From Sediminibacterium sp. (lineage in GTDB: Bacteria; Bacteroidota; Bacteroidia; Chitinophagales; Chitinophagaceae): a stretch of DNA of 64,000 nt. The translations under genes and the position numbers were made by a program. The DNA is taken from contig NZ_JAHVAA010000006.1 in NCBI RefSeq assembly GCF_019264485.1, positions 124,001 through 188,000 on the forward strand. The letters run 5' to 3'. The notes under the pieces are model-generated. The model was not told the DNA's origin. It worked only from the letters and a program-made list of their open reading frames with translations, and did not search any database. Numbering within the stretch: the first letter of the stretch is position 1; the number at the start of each line of letters is the position of its first letter. Positions 16,070 through 25,766 of this stretch are shown in pieces.

Positions 16070-17203
16070 ATGGAAAAAAATAATTTAGGATTCCTGCAGG
16101 CGAAAGCATGGAGCGGAAGAGAATGGCTGCTGACACTTTGTTTATTACTGGGTATTACTGTTCTTGTATATGTGTCGACACATATAGCCTGGAAAGGAAA
16201 TCAATATGTACAACTCGATAAAAAACAATTACAACTGGTGTATAAATACCTCGCGTACGACAGCAGTATGCAGGCAAAAGACAGCATAAAAACCAGTCCC
16301 TACCTGCAACGTAATTTGTTCCTCGATCATTTTCTCAGAACCGAATTGCACCAGAAAATTAACCGGCAACAACTGAGTGAGACCATGGCTTTGCTGACGC
16401 AAATGAAGAACCAGGATATAACCGATTATTTGATCGATAAAAAATTTCTGGTAAGCAGTCCCTTTTGGTTAACGGGGAATAAAACATACCTGGAAGCTTT
16501 TTTCTGGAGCCTGATGGGCGTATTGGTGAGCCTTGTGTATTATGTAAGTATTGCCAATGCAAAAAGCCTGAATACTGCGGGTACGGAAGACAGTGGCAGT
16601 TTCGATCCGGCTGAAATATCGGGTCAGGTAGCCAAAATGTTTTACGCACCTGCCTGTACCATCGTGTTGGTATTGGGTTACCAGTATATTACAGACAGCA
16701 ACGATAATATGATTGATATTTCCGTGAATAACGGGTTGATTGTATTTGCTTTTATCAGTGGTTTCTTTTCTGGCCGCGTGATGCGTTTTCTTGACCGCCT
16801 GAAAGAACTCATCCTTCCTTTTGGAACGGCTACCCAAACTACCATTACCCATACAGAAACCGGTAAAGCTGATATAACTGTTACACTTGATTTGACAGAA
16901 GCAGTTGAGAAAAGCAAAGAAGGAGCTTCCATTTCGGAGGCGGGTTTTAATGCAGCAACTGTAACTTTAAAACCATTGAATGGCAAAGAAATAATCACAC
17001 TGGTAAATCCTGCCGATGACCAGTCGGATGATTTTATGGGGAAAGCAATTCCTTTTGGTAAGTATATATTATCTGCTCAACTGGCGTATAAAAAAGATGA
17101 GGACGACAGTATCATCAATTTTTCAGTGGAAGAAGAAATTACGATCAACCAGCCATTGGTTACGAAAACAATGCTGCTGCAAAGAATGACGGAGGAAGGA
17201 TAA
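16070..17203 (+). CDS. hypothetical membrane protein
   Basis: A 377-residue protein not recognised. It has an N-terminal membrane helix (about 20-42), a roughly 90-residue polar helical segment, then three hydrophobic helices (about 143-163, 192-208 and 221-240). A beta-rich C-terminal domain (about 250-377) contains TTITHTETGKADITVTLD and regularly alternating strands, suggestive of an immunoglobulin-like or carboxypeptidase-regulatory-like fold. It follows the amidase by 21 bases and is probably co-transcribed with it. Its stop is one base from the convergent cyclophilin stop. Confidence 0.55.
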   Translation: MEKNNLGFLQAKAWSGREWLLTLCLLLGITVLVYVSTHIAWKGNQYVQLDKKQLQLVYKYLAYDSSMQAKDSIKTSPYLQRNLFLDHFLRTELHQKINRQQLSETMALLTQMKNQDITDYLIDKKFLVSSPFWLTGNKTYLEAFFWSLMGVLVSLVYYVSIANAKSLNTAGTEDSGSFDPAEISGQVAKMFYAPACTIVLVLGYQYITDSNDNMIDISVNNGLIVFAFISGFFSGRVMRFLDRLKELILPFGTATQTTITHTETGKADITVTLDLTEAVEKSKEGASISEAGFNAATVTLKPLNGKEIITLVNPADDQSDDFMGKAIPFGKYILSAQLAYKKDEDDSIINFSVEEEITINQPLVTKTMLLQRMTEEG

Positions 17204-17204
17204 T

Positions 17205-17936
17205 TTATTTTAGTTTGGGTTTGTTCAGCAGGAACATACGCATCCGCACATCAGTGAGCGGTCTGTCGCTTTTTGTGGGGGTAACTGCTATAGAATCCAA
17301 CACCTCGAAACCCTGTAATAGTTCACCAAAAACGGTATATCCACCATCAAGATGAGGGGTGCCGCCAACTGTAGTATATATTTTTTTTTGCTCCTCAGTT
17401 AAAACTAATTTTCTGGCAGCAATGGTACTGTCCAGTTCAGTTTTTCGCCAGGCGGGTCTTTGTACAATATAGAACTGACAATTGCTACTGGCTTTTTCGG
17501 GATTATCGGTGCGTGCAGCAGCTAATGCGCCACGCTGGTGATAAATTTTCTGATCGGTCCTGAATTCTGCAGGGATACGATCACCCGGGGCTGCTCCGCC
17601 TCCAATACGTTTTTCTGCTGTTGCATTTTTACTTTCAGGATCTCCGCCCTGTATCATGAAGCGATTGATAACACGGTGAAATAATAAACTATCGTAAAAT
17701 CCTGCACTTACTTTTGAAAGAAAATTATCTCTGTGCAAAGGGGTTTGGTTATAGAGTTTAACTACCATATTTCCCTTACTGGTCATGATAAGCACATGCG
17801 CTTCCTTTTTGGAAACAGCTACCCATTTTTTACTTTCTTTTACAGCCCTTTTTTCTTCTTTATCAAGTTTCCTGAAATATTTAGTTCCGCTACAGGAGCT
17901 GATAAAGAGAGCAAGAACAAGTAATAATTTATTCAT
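17205..17936 (-). CDS. cyclophilin-type peptidyl-prolyl isomerase lipoprotein
   Basis: A 243-residue protein with lipoprotein signal (lipobox ISSC, Cys15) followed by a charged linker and a cyclophilin domain (about 45-240). Motifs FHRVINRFMIQGGDP (catalytic Arg, Phe, Gln) and GALAAART are clear. An insertion of about 30 residues (AWRKTELDSTIAARK and so on) lies between the core strands, as in other Bacteroidota members. It assists folding in the periplasm. Confidence 0.9.
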   Translation of the reverse strand: MNKLLLVLALFISSCSGTKYFRKLDKEEKRAVKESKKWVAVSKKEAHVLIMTSKGNMVVKLYNQTPLHRDNFLSKVSAGFYDSLLFHRVINRFMIQGGDPESKNATAEKRIGGGAAPGDRIPAEFRTDQKIYHQRGALAAARTDNPEKASSNCQFYIVQRPAWRKTELDSTIAARKLVLTEEQKKIYTTVGGTPHLDGGYTVFGELLQGFEVLDSIAVTPTKSDRPLTDVRMRMFLLNKPKLK

Positions 17937-17964
17937 TGGGTAAGATTAATGTATAAGTAATTGT

Positions 17965-18621
17965 TTATAATTCGCCATTCCATTCGGAATAAAACTGCTG
18001 AAGATAATTCTCCATGAATACATGTCTTTGTAAAGTCAGTTGTTTCCCTGTAACTGTATTCATCCTGTCTTTCAGGAGTAATAGTTTTTCATAAAAATGG
18101 TTAATGGTGGGTGCCTGACTGTTTTTATACGCTTCTTTGGTCATATGCAAATCAGGAGCAATGGCAGGATCGTAGATTTCTCTGTTTTTGTAACCTCCAT
18201 AATGAAAGGCCCTGGCTATACCAATGGCGCCAATGGCATCGAGGCGGTCGGCATCCTGCACAACAGCCAGTTCTGGTGAATAAAAACCCTTTTCATGATT
18301 ACCACCTTTGAATGATATATGGGTCACTATATTCACTACATGTGTTGCAATGCCAGCATCTACCGGAAGTGTAGCTAAAAAAGTTTTTGCTGTTGAAGGA
18401 CCAATGTTTTCATCGCCATCATGAAATTTTGAATCTGCAATATCATGCAACAAAGCAGCCAGTTCTACCACCAGTAAATCAACCTGTTCCGATGCGGCAA
18501 TCAGTTTGGCATTTCTCCAGACCCGTTCTATATGAAACCAGTTGTGACCCGATTCGCTGCCAGAGAGGGTCTGCTTTACATAAATAACAGTTGTGTTTAT
18601 AATATCCTGGTTCGTCATCAT
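17965..18621 (-). CDS. HD-domain phosphohydrolase
   Basis: A 218-residue HD-superfamily protein. Metal ligands are visible as H (HNWFHIERVWRNA near residue 27), HD in ALLHDIADSKF (residues 58-59) and D in VQDADRLDAIGA (about 129). It resembles the YedJ/YpgQ group that hydrolyses nucleotides or similar phosphates. The start ATG overlaps the upstream gene stop by four bases (ATGA). Confidence 0.88.
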   Translation of the reverse strand: MMTNQDIINTTVIYVKQTLSGSESGHNWFHIERVWRNAKLIAASEQVDLLVVELAALLHDIADSKFHDGDENIGPSTAKTFLATLPVDAGIATHVVNIVTHISFKGGNHEKGFYSPELAVVQDADRLDAIGAIGIARAFHYGGYKNREIYDPAIAPDLHMTKEAYKNSQAPTINHFYEKLLLLKDRMNTVTGKQLTLQRHVFMENYLQQFYSEWNGEL

Positions 18622-19367
18622 TGTTTGGGTTCAAGTAACTCCCGTTTTGTCCAGCACTCGTCCATAGCGCCACCTGTTGATTTCTGCCCCTTGTGCCTCC
18701 AGTCGCCATTTACAAAAGAGTAGTCAAAACTTAAACTCTTGCCAACGCTCTCTGCTGTTTTGGTAAAGAAATGAATAGTTTCTGTGTATTTACCATTTTC
18801 AGTCGTATAAGTGCCTCCGCCCGTATCAATAAACTGTTTGGTTACTACATTATATGCAATCCACTGAAAATGTTTGCCCGATAAAATCTTCATGGTTCTG
18901 CGTGGATAAAACGGACTGCGTCTTTTTGATACCTGATCATTGGTATAGCTGCCTGTAATGATCCAGGCTCCTGCCAGCTCACCGGGTGTTCCATCATCGA
19001 GCCGGTCTAATTTTTTGGGTAACCCGTTCAGGCTTAACTGATTTTTTGTAATACTAAAAGACGATACCCAGTCAGTGCCAACTTTAGCACTGTCGATGCT
19101 GTTCCACTCTGTTTTCAGTACAAGTTTATCGTCTTTTACAGACCATGTTCCGCCATAAGAGGAGATAAATTTCTTTTCACTGATATTATAAGTGGCAGAT
19201 GAAAAAACCTGTGGTGTAATGATAATCACTGTTTGTTCCTTACCTGAAACATATTGCCAGGCACCCTGTACAGACTTAGGGTTGTCTTTTTTTACAGTAA
19301 AAGACAGGAGCGCCAAGGTGAAAAGTAAAATTATACTGCAGTAGCTACCGGTAATATTTTTTTTCAT
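18618..19367 (-). CDS. secreted protein with two lipocalin-like repeats
   Basis: A 249-residue protein with a signal peptide (to about residue 25). It has two similar beta-rich halves, starting GAWQYVSGKEQ (about 35) and GAWIITGSYTND (about 132); each carries a run like GGTWSVKDDKL or GGGTYTTENGKY. This suggests a duplicated lipocalin-type fold of extracytoplasmic location. Function is unknown. It is translationally coupled to the HD gene that follows. Confidence 0.6.
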   Translation of the reverse strand: MKKNITGSYCSIILLFTLALLSFTVKKDNPKSVQGAWQYVSGKEQTVIIITPQVFSSATYNISEKKFISSYGGTWSVKDDKLVLKTEWNSIDSAKVGTDWVSSFSITKNQLSLNGLPKKLDRLDDGTPGELAGAWIITGSYTNDQVSKRRSPFYPRRTMKILSGKHFQWIAYNVVTKQFIDTGGGTYTTENGKYTETIHFFTKTAESVGKSLSFDYSFVNGDWRHKGQKSTGGAMDECWTKRELLEPKQ

Positions 19368-19492
19368 ACGCTAAGCTTTCTATAAATATAAGCAGCAGAT
19401 CTGAAAAATCGAACCAGATTCATTTTTCGTATCTAAAACAATTGGCAGGAGTTCTGTTCCATTAATTTATCTTTACCCTATTCCTATTATAT

Positions 19493-20698
19493 ATGACAAT
19501 AACTCCACCCGTTCCCGAAAATGAAATGCAGCGAGTGATTGAGCTGTCTGAGTTTGATCTCGATTATTCTTCACTGGATGAGCAATTTAAAGAGCTAACC
19601 AAACTGGCGGCGAAAGTGGCGGGTACAGATATATCGCTGATAAACCTGATCGACTCTTTCACTCAATGGTCGGTTAGTAATTACGGACTGGATATACAGC
19701 AAATGCCCAGAGAAGATTCTGTTTGTCAGTATACGATTGTAACAGAAAATTTCTTTGAAGTAAAAGATCTTTCTGCTGATGCAAGATTCAGGGATAAATT
19801 CTATGTAAAAGATGATCCCAATCTCCGGTATTATTTTGGTGTTCCACTACAGGCAGATAATGGCATCCAATTAGGGGCTCTCTGTGTACTTGATACGGTT
19901 GGAAAAGAAATCAGTCCAGAAAAAGTAGAAATGCTGAAGATCATTGCGGATGAAATTGTTAACCGGCTAATGATAACCCGTGTTATTAACGGACTGAAAA
20001 ACCGGGTAAAAGAAGCGAGAGAAACACAGAAAAAGGTAGCACACGATATACGCGGCCCTTTGTCGGGTATAGTTGGGCTGGCACAAATCATCAGCGAACA
20101 GGGTAATGAAAATAAACTGGAGGAAGTACTGCAATTGGTGTCTATGATACAGAAAGGCGGGCATTCGTTACTTGAGCTGGCAGATGAAATATTGAGTTCA
20201 GAAAAGAAAAAGGAAAATGCAGCAGAGCCGGGTTTAAATGAATACAATCTCCTGACTTTTAAAGAAAAGATTGAAAAACTATTTGCGCCACAGGCTGTCA
20301 ATAAAAAGATTTTATTCTCTGTGCTGGCCGATGCTAAAACAGATGATATTCCTTTCTCAAAAAATAAATTATTGCAGATCACCGGAAACCTGATTTCTAA
20401 TGCGATCAAGTTTACACCGCTTAACGGATGTGTAACAGTTGCATTATCAATACAGATTACAAAAGTAAAACACCTTGTTATTAAAGTGAAGGACTCAGGT
20501 AGTGGAATGGACGCTGCTACTGTACATGAAATCCAGAAGGGAGAGGCAGAATCATCTGATGGTACAGGCGGTGAAAAAGGTTATGGGTTTGGTTTGAAAC
20601 TGGTTAAGCATCTTGTTCATAAACTTAATGGCAGTATTACAATCGAATCTGAGCAAGAGAAAGGGTCATCATTTGAAATTCGTTTACCAATCAGCTAG
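19493..20698 (+). CDS. GAF-domain sensor histidine kinase
   Basis: A 401-residue cytoplasmic kinase: GAF domain (about 25-165), a short coiled linker, HisKA with H-box KKVAHDIRGPLSG (about 181-193), and a HATPase domain with N-box NLISNAIKFTP and G-boxes DSGSGMD and GYGFGLKLV. No membrane segment and no fused receiver are present, and no response regulator gene is adjacent. A near-match -7 element (TATCTTTA) precedes the start. Its stop codon shares the bases CTAG with the stop of the convergent gene. Confidence 0.9.
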   Translation: MTITPPVPENEMQRVIELSEFDLDYSSLDEQFKELTKLAAKVAGTDISLINLIDSFTQWSVSNYGLDIQQMPREDSVCQYTIVTENFFEVKDLSADARFRDKFYVKDDPNLRYYFGVPLQADNGIQLGALCVLDTVGKEISPEKVEMLKIIADEIVNRLMITRVINGLKNRVKEARETQKKVAHDIRGPLSGIVGLAQIISEQGNENKLEEVLQLVSMIQKGGHSLLELADEILSSEKKKENAAEPGLNEYNLLTFKEKIEKLFAPQAVNKKILFSVLADAKTDDIPFSKNKLLQITGNLISNAIKFTPLNGCVTVALSIQITKVKHLVIKVKDSGSGMDAATVHEIQKGEAESSDGTGGEKGYGFGLKLVKHLVHKLNGSITIESEQEKGSSFEIRLPIS

Positions 20699-21384
20699 TA
20701 ATCACTGGTATTGTACAAATCCATCAACTTTATTAAATCGGTTTCTGTCTTCAGGTTTAATTGATGTTCCTGAACGAGTTTTGATAATTTACCTGCCTGT
20801 TGTGCATTAATAGCAACAGGTATATCCTGTGGCGATTTGGGTAATTTAATCATGCCTCTACTATCATTGTAAATATAATAGGTTGGAGACTGTTCATATT
20901 TTCTTGTGGGAACCGCCTCATGATAAGCGCGTGACTCAGACCAGTAAAGGGTAATAACTTTTAGGAGATTGGTTTTGCCAGGATGCAGCAACTCATAATA
21001 ACTTTTTTCTGTCTGTTTATCGATCGCAGGAAGACCCGATAAAACCGTTCTTTCCTGGCCCGTCGTTTCATCTTCAAAAACAACCCTGTACACCGGTACA
21101 GAAATAGCAAACAGTTTCTTTTTTTCATCCAGCACTACAATCTCATTATTCTCAAGATCCAGGTTTGCGGGAATATTGGCAATGGCTTTGTTGCGATCGA
21201 GGTAAATGGTAGCATTGACAAATTGCTTTAATAAAAAAGGAGAGCCTTCAGTTTTTCTATTGTTTCTGTTCCTTTCTGGTGACCATAATGGTAAATCACC
21301 AAGGTTGGGTGCTGTAATTGTGTTCTGTGCCTCGGTAATTAAAACAGAACCAAGCATCAGAAAAAAACAAAAGAACCTTTTCAT
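20695..21384 (-). CDS. secreted protein of unknown function, paralog of next gene
   Basis: A 229-residue protein with a signal peptide (to about residue 19). It is clearly related to the gene upstream: both contain a NIPAN.(D/N)LE segment, SVPVYRVVF or NIPVSRVVF, GLPAIDKQTEKSYYEL or GFSPIDRLTERSFYQL, PTR.YEQ...YY and a PKSPQDIP or PRSISDIP ending. I do not recognise the family. Probably extracytoplasmic. The pair arose by tandem duplication. Confidence 0.6.
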   Translation of the reverse strand: MKRFFCFFLMLGSVLITEAQNTITAPNLGDLPLWSPERNRNNRKTEGSPFLLKQFVNATIYLDRNKAIANIPANLDLENNEIVVLDEKKKLFAISVPVYRVVFEDETTGQERTVLSGLPAIDKQTEKSYYELLHPGKTNLLKVITLYWSESRAYHEAVPTRKYEQSPTYYIYNDSRGMIKLPKSPQDIPVAINAQQAGKLSKLVQEHQLNLKTETDLIKLMDLYNTSDY

Positions 21385-21461
21385 ATTGCTGATTTATACC
21401 TGAAATATACAACATTACAACTGTAAAACATGTTAAAATATCTGCATAAGATATTGTGCCT

Positions 21462-22145
21462 TTATAATGAATTGTAATAAGCAAAAAGCCTGGTCAAATC
21501 TGCTTCATTTCTTGATTTTAGCTGATTGGTGCGTATATAGCTATTGAGTTTGTCTTTCTTTTCTTTTTCAAATAAACCAGGGATATCAGAGATAGATCTT
21601 GGAATTTTTACAAGCCCCTGTGCAGGCAAAAACACATAATAAGCAGTGGTTTGTTCATATACCCTTGTAGGTATGGATTCAGAATAACCCCTTGATTCTG
21701 AAAAATTACTTTGGTAAGATTTCAGTAATAAAACTGTGCCTGAATCAAGTAATTGATAAAAACTGCGTTCAGTTAAACGATCTATGGGGCTGAAACCAGA
21801 TAAAAAGACTTTCTTTTCATTTGTTTCACAATCCTTAAATACCACACGTGATACAGGAATGTTTACCGCCATTATTTGACTGTCTGGCGATTGGAAAATC
21901 AGTTCACTGGTTTCGAGATTAATATTGGCTGGTATATTGTTATAGCTTTTACCACGGGTTGAAACTATGCTTGCATTGCAGAAATCTTTCAGTAGTAACG
22001 GGCTTCCTTCCATTTTATAATTCTTGGTAAAACCATCAAGAATGCGGCCATTGGCATCGCGCATAAAAAAATTGATTTCACTGGGCCCCTGGGCATTTAT
22101 AATACTGGGTGCTAAGAGCAGAATCAGGTAAGTAGCAAATTTCAT
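21462..22145 (-). CDS. secreted protein of unknown function, tandem paralog
   Basis: A 227-residue protein with a signal peptide (about 1-18, ending IINAQ) and the same conserved blocks as its downstream paralog across nearly the full length (EGSPLLLKDFCNASI, NIPANINLE, SRVVF, LLKSYQSNFSESRGYSESIPTR). The 77 bases between them have a separate near-promoter (TATATTTC). Function unknown; the conserved Tyr/Arg-rich segment suggests a structured beta protein. Confidence 0.6.
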   Translation of the reverse strand: MKFATYLILLLAPSIINAQGPSEINFFMRDANGRILDGFTKNYKMEGSPLLLKDFCNASIVSTRGKSYNNIPANINLETSELIFQSPDSQIMAVNIPVSRVVFKDCETNEKKVFLSGFSPIDRLTERSFYQLLDSGTVLLLKSYQSNFSESRGYSESIPTRVYEQTTAYYVFLPAQGLVKIPRSISDIPGLFEKEKKDKLNSYIRTNQLKSRNEADLTRLFAYYNSL

Positions 22146-22169
22146 GTTACAGTTTTTATAGTAGGCAGA

Positions 22170-22967
22170 TCAATTCATCATTAGATACACAAAAATGAAG
22201 CCAGATATGAGCAACCACCAGGCCATTGCAGTAAGAATAGCAAGTCCAAAGGATTTGACTTTACCCCTGGTGGTAAATTCACCCATAAAATGGTAATAGA
22301 AAATAGTTCGGTACAGTATTTCAAACAAAACAAAAATATAACTGGCAGATTTTAGTCCGGGATGAATATGTAACAAAGCCAGTATTGGTGAATAAATCAT
22401 ACACCGGACGAGATTGGTAAAACCGATGAGGTAGAGGTTGGCTACAAGGTGTTCGGTAAAATTATAAGGTCCTTTCAGGTAAACCAGCCATATCAGCAAA
22501 CTGATAAATGGTGCTGCAAACATGGCGACGAAATTCGAATACTTAGCAAAGAAGCGATTAATAGGGGCCATTTTGCGAGCCATGTTTTGCTGTTCGGCCG
22601 AAATGGTAGTTTTGCTTTGCTGAGTGGTATAACTATTGGATTTGTTGCCTTGTCTTATTGCTGTATTTGAATAACTCAACACACTGTTCATAAATACATA
22701 CAAGGCGGCAACGATGAGAAAAAAATTCAGTGGAGGAAAATATTTTTTTCTTTTGCCTGTTACGAATTCCCTGGCAACAGTTCCGGTTTTTGTAATCAAT
22801 GCGCGGAGTAACTGGAAAATACCCTTATCAGCATGTGTGAAATAGTGTACTACATCATGCCATATATCATGCAGGTTAAGTCTTTTTAAAGCCGCTTTTT
22901 GTCCGCAGTTGGAACAGAAATGCTGTCCTTCGAGTAGCGGATGATTACAGTTTAAGCAGTTGTTCAT
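22170..22967 (-). CDS. DUF3667 membrane protein with zinc ribbon
   Basis: A 265-residue protein of the Bacteroidota DUF3667 family. It has an N-terminal zinc ribbon (Cys4, Cys7, Cys18, Cys21 in CLNC...CSNCG), then a conserved segment (VVHYFTHADKGIFQLLRAL, GTVAREFVTGKRKKYFPPL) and five hydrophobic helices. Function is unknown. It lies 24 bases upstream of the secreted paralog pair and may be transcribed with it. Confidence 0.85.
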   Translation of the reverse strand: MNNCLNCNHPLLEGQHFCSNCGQKAALKRLNLHDIWHDVVHYFTHADKGIFQLLRALITKTGTVAREFVTGKRKKYFPPLNFFLIVAALYVFMNSVLSYSNTAIRQGNKSNSYTTQQSKTTISAEQQNMARKMAPINRFFAKYSNFVAMFAAPFISLLIWLVYLKGPYNFTEHLVANLYLIGFTNLVRCMIYSPILALLHIHPGLKSASYIFVLFEILYRTIFYYHFMGEFTTRGKVKSFGLAILTAMAWWLLISGFIFVYLMMN

Positions 22968-23061
22968 GGTGTTTACGAATATAAATAAGAATGACTGTTT
23001 TTTCTATTCTTTATGATGAATTAATAGAACTGTAATTCACCTACCTTTCAAGAAAATTCTT

Positions 23062-23529
23062 ATGGATCAGGGAAAAGCGGCTTTTATACGGGAAGGGTTT
23101 ATAACCTTACTCGATCATTTATCACCAGACGCAGAAGCAGTATGGGGTAAAATGAATGCACAGCAAATGGTGGAACATGTAACGGGTTTCTTTATGGTAT
23201 CAACAGATCGGCTGCATTTTCCATTGGTAACACCCGAGGAACACCTGCCCAAATTCAAGGAGTTTTTATTAAGCGATAAACAATTTAGGGAGAATACAAA
23301 AGCCCCTGTTTTACCGGAAGAACCACTACCAACAAGACAACCCGATCTGGCATCGGCCGTTCAACAACTCAGGAATACGATTGAAGCTTTCTTTGTCTAT
23401 TTTGAAGCCGACCCTGCCAGAACAACTGCTCATCCGGTTTTTGGCTGGTTAAATTTTGAAGAATGGGTACTGCTGCATTATAAACATGTAACCCATCATG
23501 CCCGCCAGTTTGGGTTATTACCACGATGA
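23062..23529 (+). CDS. DUF1569/DinB-like protein
   Basis: A 155-residue helical protein of the DinB-like four-helix fold. Candidate metal ligands are in QQMVEHV (about residue 37) and HYKHVTHHARQFG (about 140-150). Proteins like this are found beside phenylacetate genes in Bacteroidota (from memory), and paaZ follows 127 bases downstream, although a strong palindrome (23546-23593) lies between. The enzymatic role, if any, is unknown. Confidence 0.7.
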   Translation: MDQGKAAFIREGFITLLDHLSPDAEAVWGKMNAQQMVEHVTGFFMVSTDRLHFPLVTPEEHLPKFKEFLLSDKQFRENTKAPVLPEEPLPTRQPDLASAVQQLRNTIEAFFVYFEADPARTTAHPVFGWLNFEEWVLLHYKHVTHHARQFGLLPR

Positions 23530-23545
23530 TTTTGTGTTGGAATAC

Positions 23546-23593
23546 AGCCACAGATTCACAGAGTATTGTTTTAAAATCTGTGAATCTGTGGCT
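23546..23593. terminator. 17-base inverted repeat, probable terminator
   Basis: Perfect arms AGCCACAGATTCACAGA (23546-23562) and complement (23577-23593) with a 14-base loop, 17 bases after a stop codon. It is followed by a weak T-rich tract (TTTAATTAATT). Confidence 0.6.
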
Positions 23594-23631
23594 TTAATTA
23601 ATTACAATCTTCAACTAAAGCTATCAATCGT

Positions 23632-23639
23632 TAGCTTTG
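23632..23639 (+). promoter_or_regulatory. -7 element of paaZ
   Basis: TAGCTTTG matches TAnnTTTG, 17 bases before the ATG at 23657. Confidence 0.55.
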
Positions 23640-23656
23640 CCATCTAAACGATAGAA

Positions 23657-25702
23657 ATGGCAAAACTTGAAAATTATATCCTTGGAAAATGGATCACTGG
23701 AGATGGTGAGGGGCAGCCCCTTTTTAATGCAGTAACCGGTGAGCAGATTACAACAGCATCAACAAAAGGAATTGATTTCAAAGCTATATTGGATTACGCA
23801 AGAACCAAAGGTAATCCCGCTCTTCGGAAAATGAGTTTTCATGAACGTGGACTCATGTTGAGAAGTCTTGCCCTTCATTTAAGGAATCATCTCGATCGTT
23901 TTTATCAGGTAAGTTACCAGACCGGCGCCACCAAAGCCGACAGTTGGGTTGACATTGAAGGCGGTATTGGTAATTTATTCTCCTATGCATCTTTACGCAG
24001 AAAATTTCCTGATGAAGCATATTGTCTCGATGGAGAGCAACATATTTTAGGTAAGGGCAGCACTTTTATGGGACACCATTTACTGGTGCCCAAAGAAGGC
24101 ACAGCCATTCATATTAATGCATTTAACTTTCCGGTATGGGGTATGCTGGAAAAAATTGCAGTAAACCTTTTGGCCGGCGTACCTGCCATTGTTAAACCGG
24201 CAACTGTAACATCCTATCTTACAGAAAGTGTAGTAAAAGAAATTATTGCTTCCGGTATTCTTCCAAAAGGCGCACTGCAATTGATTTGTGGAAGTGCCGG
24301 TGATATATTACAACACGTAACAGAACAGGATGTGGTAACTTTTACCGGTTCTGCTACAACAGGATTAATGTTGAAATCAACACCCGCTATCCTGGGTAAT
24401 AATGTTCCCTTTACGATGGAGGCCGATTCGCTTAACTGTATTGTATTGGGCGATGACGTAACACCCGATATGCCTGAGTGGGATATTTTTCTGAAAGAAG
24501 TACGAAAAGAAATGACCACTAAATGCGGACAAAAGTGTACTGCTATCAGGAGAATTTTTGTGCCGGAAAATAAAATTGAAGACATACAGATTGCATTGGG
24601 TAAAGCCCTCTCACAAACTACGATTGGTAATCCGCTGAATGAAAAAGTAAGAATGGGTTCACTGGCAGGCTTATCGCAAAAGGAAGAAGTAAAGGCACAG
24701 GTACAGAAATTGCTGGCTTCCTCACAAATTATTTATGGATCACTTGACAGTGTTGAATTGATTGATGCAGATGCAGCCAAAGGAGCATTTATAAGCCCGA
24801 TATTATTACTGAATGAAAATCCTTTTCATTCAAAAGAAGTACATGAAGTTGAAGCATTTGGACCGGTTTCAACATTAATGCCATACAAGCATATAGATGA
24901 TGCTATTGCACTGGCAAAAATGGGAAAGGGTTCATTGGTGAGTTCTGTAGTTACAGCCAACAGAAAAATAGCCAGACAATATGTATTGGGTGCGGGCCCA
25001 TATCATGGGCGTATATTGGTACTGAACCAGGAATGTGCCAAAGAAAGTACTGGTCATGGTTCACCTTTGCCATTACTGGTGCATGGCGGTCCGGGAAGGG
25101 CAGGCGGCGGTGAAGAGATGGGAGGTATTCGTGGTGTGAAACATTATATGCAACGGGTGGCTATTCAGGGCTCGCCTGAAATGATTACTGCTATCAGTAA
25201 TGTATACCAGGCTGGTGCAAAAGGTAATACAAATGGCATCCATCCTTTCAAAAAATATTTTGATGAATTGCAGATTGGTGATCAGTTGCTGACTGAAAAA
25301 AGACTGATTACTGCTGAAGATATTGATCGGTTTGCAGACCTGAGTGGCGATCATTTCTATGCACACCTGCGTGATACTGATTTCTCTGGCACCATGTTTG
25401 AAAAACAAGTAGCCCACGGATATCTGATTATGAGCATAGCGGCGGGTTTGTTTGTAAGTAGCTATGAAAAAAATCCGGTTCTATTGAATTATGGTATTGA
25501 CGAACTGCGTTTTACCAAACCCGTTTATCCGGGTGCAGAAGTGCAGGTAAGATTTACCTGCAAAGAAAAAATAAGACAAGAGAAAAAAGAACCTGCAGAT
25601 ATTGATAAAGGTATTGTTAAGTGGCTGGTAGAAATTATGGATGAAACAGGTGAAATTACAGGTGTAGCCACCATTTTAACAATGGTGGAGCGGAAAGCAT
25701 AA
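23657..25702 (+). CDS. paaZ: bifunctional oxepin-CoA hydrolase / semialdehyde dehydrogenase PaaZ
   Basis: A 681-residue fusion: aldehyde dehydrogenase domain (about 1-520) with catalytic Cys in TTKCGQKCTAIRR and Glu in PFTMEADSLN, and a C-terminal MaoC-like hydratase (about 530-680) with the hot-dog motif FADLSGDHFYAHLRD. PaaZ opens the oxepin-CoA ring and oxidises the semialdehyde in aerobic phenylacetate degradation. Length and order match the family. Only an enoyl-CoA hydratase of the pathway is beside it; paaABCDE and paaK are not in the window. Confidence 0.95.
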   Translation: MAKLENYILGKWITGDGEGQPLFNAVTGEQITTASTKGIDFKAILDYARTKGNPALRKMSFHERGLMLRSLALHLRNHLDRFYQVSYQTGATKADSWVDIEGGIGNLFSYASLRRKFPDEAYCLDGEQHILGKGSTFMGHHLLVPKEGTAIHINAFNFPVWGMLEKIAVNLLAGVPAIVKPATVTSYLTESVVKEIIASGILPKGALQLICGSAGDILQHVTEQDVVTFTGSATTGLMLKSTPAILGNNVPFTMEADSLNCIVLGDDVTPDMPEWDIFLKEVRKEMTTKCGQKCTAIRRIFVPENKIEDIQIALGKALSQTTIGNPLNEKVRMGSLAGLSQKEEVKAQVQKLLASSQIIYGSLDSVELIDADAAKGAFISPILLLNENPFHSKEVHEVEAFGPVSTLMPYKHIDDAIALAKMGKGSLVSSVVTANRKIARQYVLGAGPYHGRILVLNQECAKESTGHGSPLPLLVHGGPGRAGGGEEMGGIRGVKHYMQRVAIQGSPEMITAISNVYQAGAKGNTNGIHPFKKYFDELQIGDQLLTEKRLITAEDIDRFADLSGDHFYAHLRDTDFSGTMFEKQVAHGYLIMSIAAGLFVSSYEKNPVLLNYGIDELRFTKPVYPGAEVQVRFTCKEKIRQEKKEPADIDKGIVKWLVEIMDETGEITGVATILTMVERKA

Positions 25703-25766
25703 AAAGATTAATTAACTTTAAAATACAGTTGGGTTTATTGTATTTTATCAAGAGAACAGAGCGATT

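Noticed and set aside
15236..17203. Amidase plus membrane protein considered as phage lysis genes
   Set aside because: No holin-like small gene, no structural phage genes and no change in base composition around them.
20695..20698. Overlapping convergent stop codons (also at 50995-50998)
   Set aside because: Four-base overlaps of convergent genes are common in compact genomes and need no special explanation.
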